From: a virus
Strand: one strand, 5' to 3'
IMG/VR virus record: IMGVR_UViG_3300022188_000032
Span: 1 to 34,042 of that record
DNA: 34,042 nt
Shown piece by piece: positions 31,318 to 34,042 of this stretch. Below the pieces are notes generated by a model that was given only the letters and a program-made list of their open reading frames with translations, had not been told where the DNA came from and did not search any database. Position 1 is the stretch's first letter. Every line of letters begins with the position of its first letter. The translations under genes were made by a program, and so were the position numbers.

Positions 31318-32773
31318 AGAAAAGTTTTTCATAAAAACTATTCTTGAGAAAACAGAAAAATGCACCAGTTTTTTAAAATATATTGATGGTGATTCTTTTT
31401 CAAAGGATGATGTGGTTTCTGGGTTGTATACAAAATTGCAATCATATCATAAAAAGAGTAAATCAATCCCCTCTATAGATGACTTAAAATTGTTGGGTGA
31501 ATTAACAGTTGATGAAACTACATTTTTTGAGGATAAGATTTTTAAAACAAAAATGGGTGATGCTGGTCATGATAGAGTTATTGACATCATGAAAGGCTTT
31601 GAAAAGGCTGATAATGATGAAAAATTAACTATAAAAGTAAAAAATAATATTGAAAATAATAATCATCATTTACTTTCTGATGATTTGAGTGCCTACACCA
31701 TAAGACAAAATGAAAATTCTGTTGATTTTAGTTTTAAGGATGTTTTTTGGGATGAAGAAGCTATTATAAAGGCATATGATTCAATATCTAATAAATGTAT
31801 ACCATCATATTTTCCCATCATAGATGATGCAATAGTTGGTTTTGAAAATAAAACCATCACTGTTATTTTTGCTGGGACTGGTGTTGGAAAGAGCCAGTTG
31901 ATGTTTAATTTTGCCACCAGACAAGTATTAAATGGCAAGAATATATTATTTTTCAGTTTAGAAGTAATTGAGGATGATTGTATCAAACGGTTTAATTCAA
32001 TCAGGTCAAATATACCACTTGACACCTCAATCCCTGGGACACAACAGGCTGTTATTGATTATGTGAATGAAAACAAACCCAAATTAGAACCTTTCAGTGG
32101 TAAGTTTTTACTTAAAACTTTTTTTGAAAAGAAAATGAATAGTAATTTTATAACAAGCCAAATAAAAGAAGTTATTGAAACCCTTTCTAAAGAAAATAAA
32201 ATCTTGGATTGTGTATATGTTGATTACTTCGGTAAGCTTGAACCAAATGCTGGTAATGGTGATGGGCAATTATATCAGAATGGCAAAGCTGCAATCGAAG
32301 AACTAAGGGGTGTTGCCATTGAATTTGATTTGCCGATAATAACAGCTTGCCAGTTAAATAGAGGTAGTATTAATAAACCATTGACAGAAATAAATCTTTC
32401 AAATGCTGCGGAATCAGTGGGTATAGCACAAACAAGTGATTGTTCTTTCATTTTAGGAAGAGAACCAGAAATACAGAATTTTCAACATGAAATACATTTG
32501 AAATTTGAAAAATTAAGAAATAGAACATTTCAATATGATATGGACACCATAAGCACAATCTATTTTGATATAGCATCAATGAAATATTATGATTATTCCG
32601 AATATGAGCGATGGATGGATGATTGTAATATATCTGGTGGTAGACCAGTATTTGAACAGGAAGAAACTGAAGCAAAACCAAAAAGAAAATCAAAAAGAAA
32701 ACCAGAAAAACAAGAAAAACAAGACGAAAGTTTATCAGAAAAAATAAAACGACAACAAAAGGAGCATAAATAA
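31310..32773 (+). CDS. DnaB-like replicative helicase
   Basis: A 487-residue RecA-fold helicase. It carries Walker A GTGVGKS (about 189-195), FFSLEV after it (the DnaB-type FSLEM element), Walker B VYVDYFGKL (Asp at about 305) and a TACQLNRG motif (the DnaB H3-like sensor), then an arginine-finger-type region (KLRNRTFQYD). The N-terminal 150 residues are poorly conserved. The C-terminal 40 residues are very Lys/Glu-rich and probably disordered. It is translated from an AAGGAGAT site inside the primase gene. It unwinds DNA ahead of the fork, with the primase as likely partner. Confidence 0.92.
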   Translation: MDKEKFFIKTILEKTEKCTSFLKYIDGDSFSKDDVVSGLYTKLQSYHKKSKSIPSIDDLKLLGELTVDETTFFEDKIFKTKMGDAGHDRVIDIMKGFEKADNDEKLTIKVKNNIENNNHHLLSDDLSAYTIRQNENSVDFSFKDVFWDEEAIIKAYDSISNKCIPSYFPIIDDAIVGFENKTITVIFAGTGVGKSQLMFNFATRQVLNGKNILFFSLEVIEDDCIKRFNSIRSNIPLDTSIPGTQQAVIDYVNENKPKLEPFSGKFLLKTFFEKKMNSNFITSQIKEVIETLSKENKILDCVYVDYFGKLEPNAGNGDGQLYQNGKAAIEELRGVAIEFDLPIITACQLNRGSINKPLTEINLSNAAESVGIAQTSDCSFILGREPEIQNFQHEIHLKFEKLRNRTFQYDMDTISTIYFDIASMKYYDYSEYERWMDDCNISGGRPVFEQEETEAKPKRKSKRKPEKQEKQDESLSEKIKRQQKEHK

Positions 32774-33016
32774 ATGAACACAAAACAACAGTTTGATGAA
32801 AGAAAACCAGCAGAAGAAATTTTAGATAGAAGAATCAGGGCAGCCTTTTTACGTAGCGATAACAAGAATGAAACATTGGATTATTTAACCGAAAAACTAA
32901 TAAATATATATTTAGAAACCAGTAAAATAAAAACAGTTATATTATCTGAATTGAGTGAGGATGAACTAATTGAATTAGTAAAATTACCAAGAAATCCATT
33001 GATTAATTACATATAA
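32774..33016 (+). CDS. Small unknown protein after the helicase
   Basis: An 80-residue, mostly helical charged protein (FDERKPAEEILDRRIRAAFL, ETLDYLTEKLINIYLE, LSEDELIELVKLPRNPLI). AAGGAG lies within the end of the helicase gene. Co-transcribed with replication genes, it may be a helicase or polymerase accessory factor; no family recognised. Confidence 0.65.
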   Translation: MNTKQQFDERKPAEEILDRRIRAAFLRSDNKNETLDYLTEKLINIYLETSKIKTVILSELSEDELIELVKLPRNPLINYI

Positions 33017-33028
33017 AGGAGATAACAA

Positions 33029-33193
33029 ATGACATATAATAATACAAAACAATATGTATTTAACAAACTAATTGATGTGATATTAAAAGAATTTAAGCAA
33101 GAACATTTTCATAGTGAGATTGTTGACAAAAAAATGGCCGAATTAAAAGCACTTAAACTGAATAGATTGAGTAAAAAAACACTAAATAAGTAA
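33029..33193 (+). CDS. 54-residue basic helical protein
   Basis: This short gene starts at ATG 33029 with a perfect AAAGGAGAT Shine-Dalgarno 5 bases upstream, 12 bases after the previous stop. The product is Lys-rich and helical (YVFNKLIDVILKEFKQEHF, then DKKMAELKALKLNRLSKKT). It closes the replication operon; a terminator follows. Family unknown. Confidence 0.65.
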   Translation: MTYNNTKQYVFNKLIDVILKEFKQEHFHSEIVDKKMAELKALKLNRLSKKTLNK

Positions 33194-33221
33194 TGAAAGG
33201 ATGTTAAAAGCATTTATGTAA

Positions 33222-33255
33222 GGGGGTTATCATTAATTTGATACCCCCCTTTTTT
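33222..33255 (+). terminator. Intrinsic terminator closing the replication operon
   Basis: GGGGGTTATCA and TGATACCCCCC pair with one internal mismatch (five G-C pairs at the base, five at the top) around a TTAATT loop, followed by six T. It separates the replication block from the late operon. Confidence 0.9.
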
Positions 33256-33383
33256 ATTGGGTGGAGCCATTTTGTTGATACCAACAAATTGGTTTATTTT
33301 CAAAATATTTATTTTAAAATAAAATATTTTACTATATAAAGATGAAAGTAATTTCTTAATAATATTTAACATAGGAAAAACCA
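33256..33383 (+). promoter_or_regulatory. Probable late-operon control region with two dyads
   Basis: This gap after the terminator precedes the first late gene. It holds a perfect 18-base dyad TTTGTTGATACCAACAAA (33271-33288), which looks like a protein-binding operator, and an AT-only inverted repeat at 33302-33330 with arms of 14-15 bases differing by one base. A weak -10-like TATATA/TATAAA follows near 33333-33340. AGGAAA precedes ATG 33384. No standard -35 is clear, so an activator-dependent late promoter is possible. Confidence 0.55.
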
Positions 33384-33719
33384 ATGGACTTCAAAGGTAA
33401 TGACCATATAAAAATACAAACCAATACAATCAAAAATTTGTATGGGTTCCATTTTGCACCAGCAGAAAGTATTGAACAAAGGGGAGCCATACCCTACGGA
33501 AGACAGGTTCAATCTGCCACTGTGATTTGCACTAAATTGGGTGAAACTATAACAGACTTGATTGATTCTTATATGACAGTGGCTGATGATACTGTAATGA
33601 TAAAACTATCTTATCCCACTGAAGGTAATGGATATTACAATTTAACTTTCACGTTGACTTTAGATGACGGTTCAGTTTATGAGTATGATTTTACTAATAG
33701 AATAAGGGTTCAAGACTAA
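33384..33719 (+). CDS. Small Ig-like phage protein, first gene of the late operon
   Basis: A 111-residue beta-rich protein. The second half (SATVICTKLGETITDLI, then DDTVMIKLSYPTEGNGYYNLTFTLTLDDGSVYEYDF) reads like an immunoglobulin-type sandwich with the G.Y.LTFT.T...G motif found in small phage head-associated proteins. It overlaps the terminase small subunit start (TAATG). A decoration or head-accessory role is possible; the function is not known. Confidence 0.65.
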   Translation: MDFKGNDHIKIQTNTIKNLYGFHFAPAESIEQRGAIPYGRQVQSATVICTKLGETITDLIDSYMTVADDTVMIKLSYPTEGNGYYNLTFTLTLDDGSVYEYDFTNRIRVQD

Positions 33720-34042
33720 TGCCATTTCTCAAAAAACCACATTTAAATGATTCAGAAGAGACCAGAAGAGAATACCTTTATTCTTTACGTATTGCTGGTC
33801 TTAGTTATAGTGATATCAGAAATAGGCTTTTTGAAGAGAAAAACACCAGATATAGTTTTGAAAGAATCAAACGATTGATTGCCGAACACATCGAAATTCA
33901 TAATATTGTAGAACCATTTGAAAATATTATATATTTAGAGTTATCAAGAATTGATGAAGCAATAAAGGCCATCAATTCCGAAGTAAAACAGGGTAATGTA
34001 TATGCCATTGATAGGCTATTGAAACTGCTTGACAGAAGAGCC
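33719..34042 (+). CDS. terS: Terminase small subunit, 5' part (continues at window position 286)
   Basis: Start at ATG 33719, coupled to the previous stop through TAATG. It reads MPFLKKPHLNDSEETRREYL and runs off the window end. Bases 33758-34042 repeat 1-285. With the window-start copy it makes a 142-residue protein. The start and upstream context are visible only here. Confidence 0.8.
   Translation, partial: MPFLKKPHLNDSEETRREYLYSLRIAGLSYSDIRNRLFEEKNTRYSFERIKRLIAEHIEIHNIVEPFENIIYLELSRIDEAIKAINSEVKQGNVYAIDRLLKLLDRRA
33758..34042 (+). repeat. Terminal overlap with positions 1-285
   Basis: The two ends align over 285 bases with two substitutions (6 T versus 33763 C; 159 T versus 33916 A), both silent in the small terminase gene. 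This is the signature of a circular or circularly permuted genome written with an overlap. Confidence 0.92.

Noticed and set aside
33758-34042. Physical direct terminal repeat of the virion DNA
   Set aside because: The ends cut a gene in half and differ at two silent sites; an assembly overlap of a circular map is the simpler reading.

Overview
This window looks like an essentially complete genome of a tailed double-stranded DNA phage with a long non-contractile tail (siphovirus morphology, Caudoviricetes). It is very AT-rich. The last 285 bases (33758-34042) repeat the first 285 with two mismatches, so the sequence closes into a circle of about 33.76 kb cut inside the small terminase gene. 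The head genes follow the HK97 plan. The tail genes follow the lambda order (tube, frameshifted chaperones, tape measure, M, L, K, I, J). With the lambda-type tail tip, canonical sigma70-like promoters and clear Shine-Dalgarno sites, this points to a Gram-negative, AT-rich host. The genus cannot be read from the sequence.

Layout: (1) 33384-34042 wrapping to 1-6345: Ig-like small protein, small and large terminase, portal fused to a MuF domain, prohead protease, major capsid, connector and neck proteins. (2) 6355-16582: tail terminator, tail tube, G/G-T chaperones made by a -1 frameshift, tape measure and the M-L-K-I-J tip. (3) 16596-24377: accessory structural genes. Two are large fibre-like proteins carrying seven-bladed propeller domains on long shafts of strict 18-residue repeats with a shared C-terminal motif. 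A small coiled-coil/membrane protein ends the operon. (4) 24385-24516: a candidate small RNA gene with its own promoter, two hairpins and a U-rich end. (5) 24563-25114: the only leftward gene, a PD-(D/E)XK-type nuclease. (6) 25283-28222: an early region in which seven near-identical promoters with a shared leader precede small genes, among them a GIY-YIG protein, a truncated methyltransferase and a duplicated Cys-motif module. (7) 28223-28841: a 620-base non-coding, hairpin-rich, AT-rich region that is a candidate replication origin. (8) 28842-33193: replication genes (family-A-polymerase-like palm protein, zinc-ribbon/TOPRIM primase, DnaB-like helicase, two small proteins), then a strong terminator and a regulatory region leading back into the late operon.

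How it may work together: host RNA polymerase would read the strong promoter array at once, expressing early proteins as separate short units. The replication block is then read, and the late operon starts near 33256-33383 and ends at the hairpin near 24463-24516. The most interesting proposal is that the small RNA at about 24420-24516 exposes a single-stranded segment complementary to the Shine-Dalgarno/start region shared by the early leaders, so one RNA could switch many early genes together.

No integrase, repressor, tRNA, CRISPR array or recognisable endolysin was seen, although the genome appears complete.
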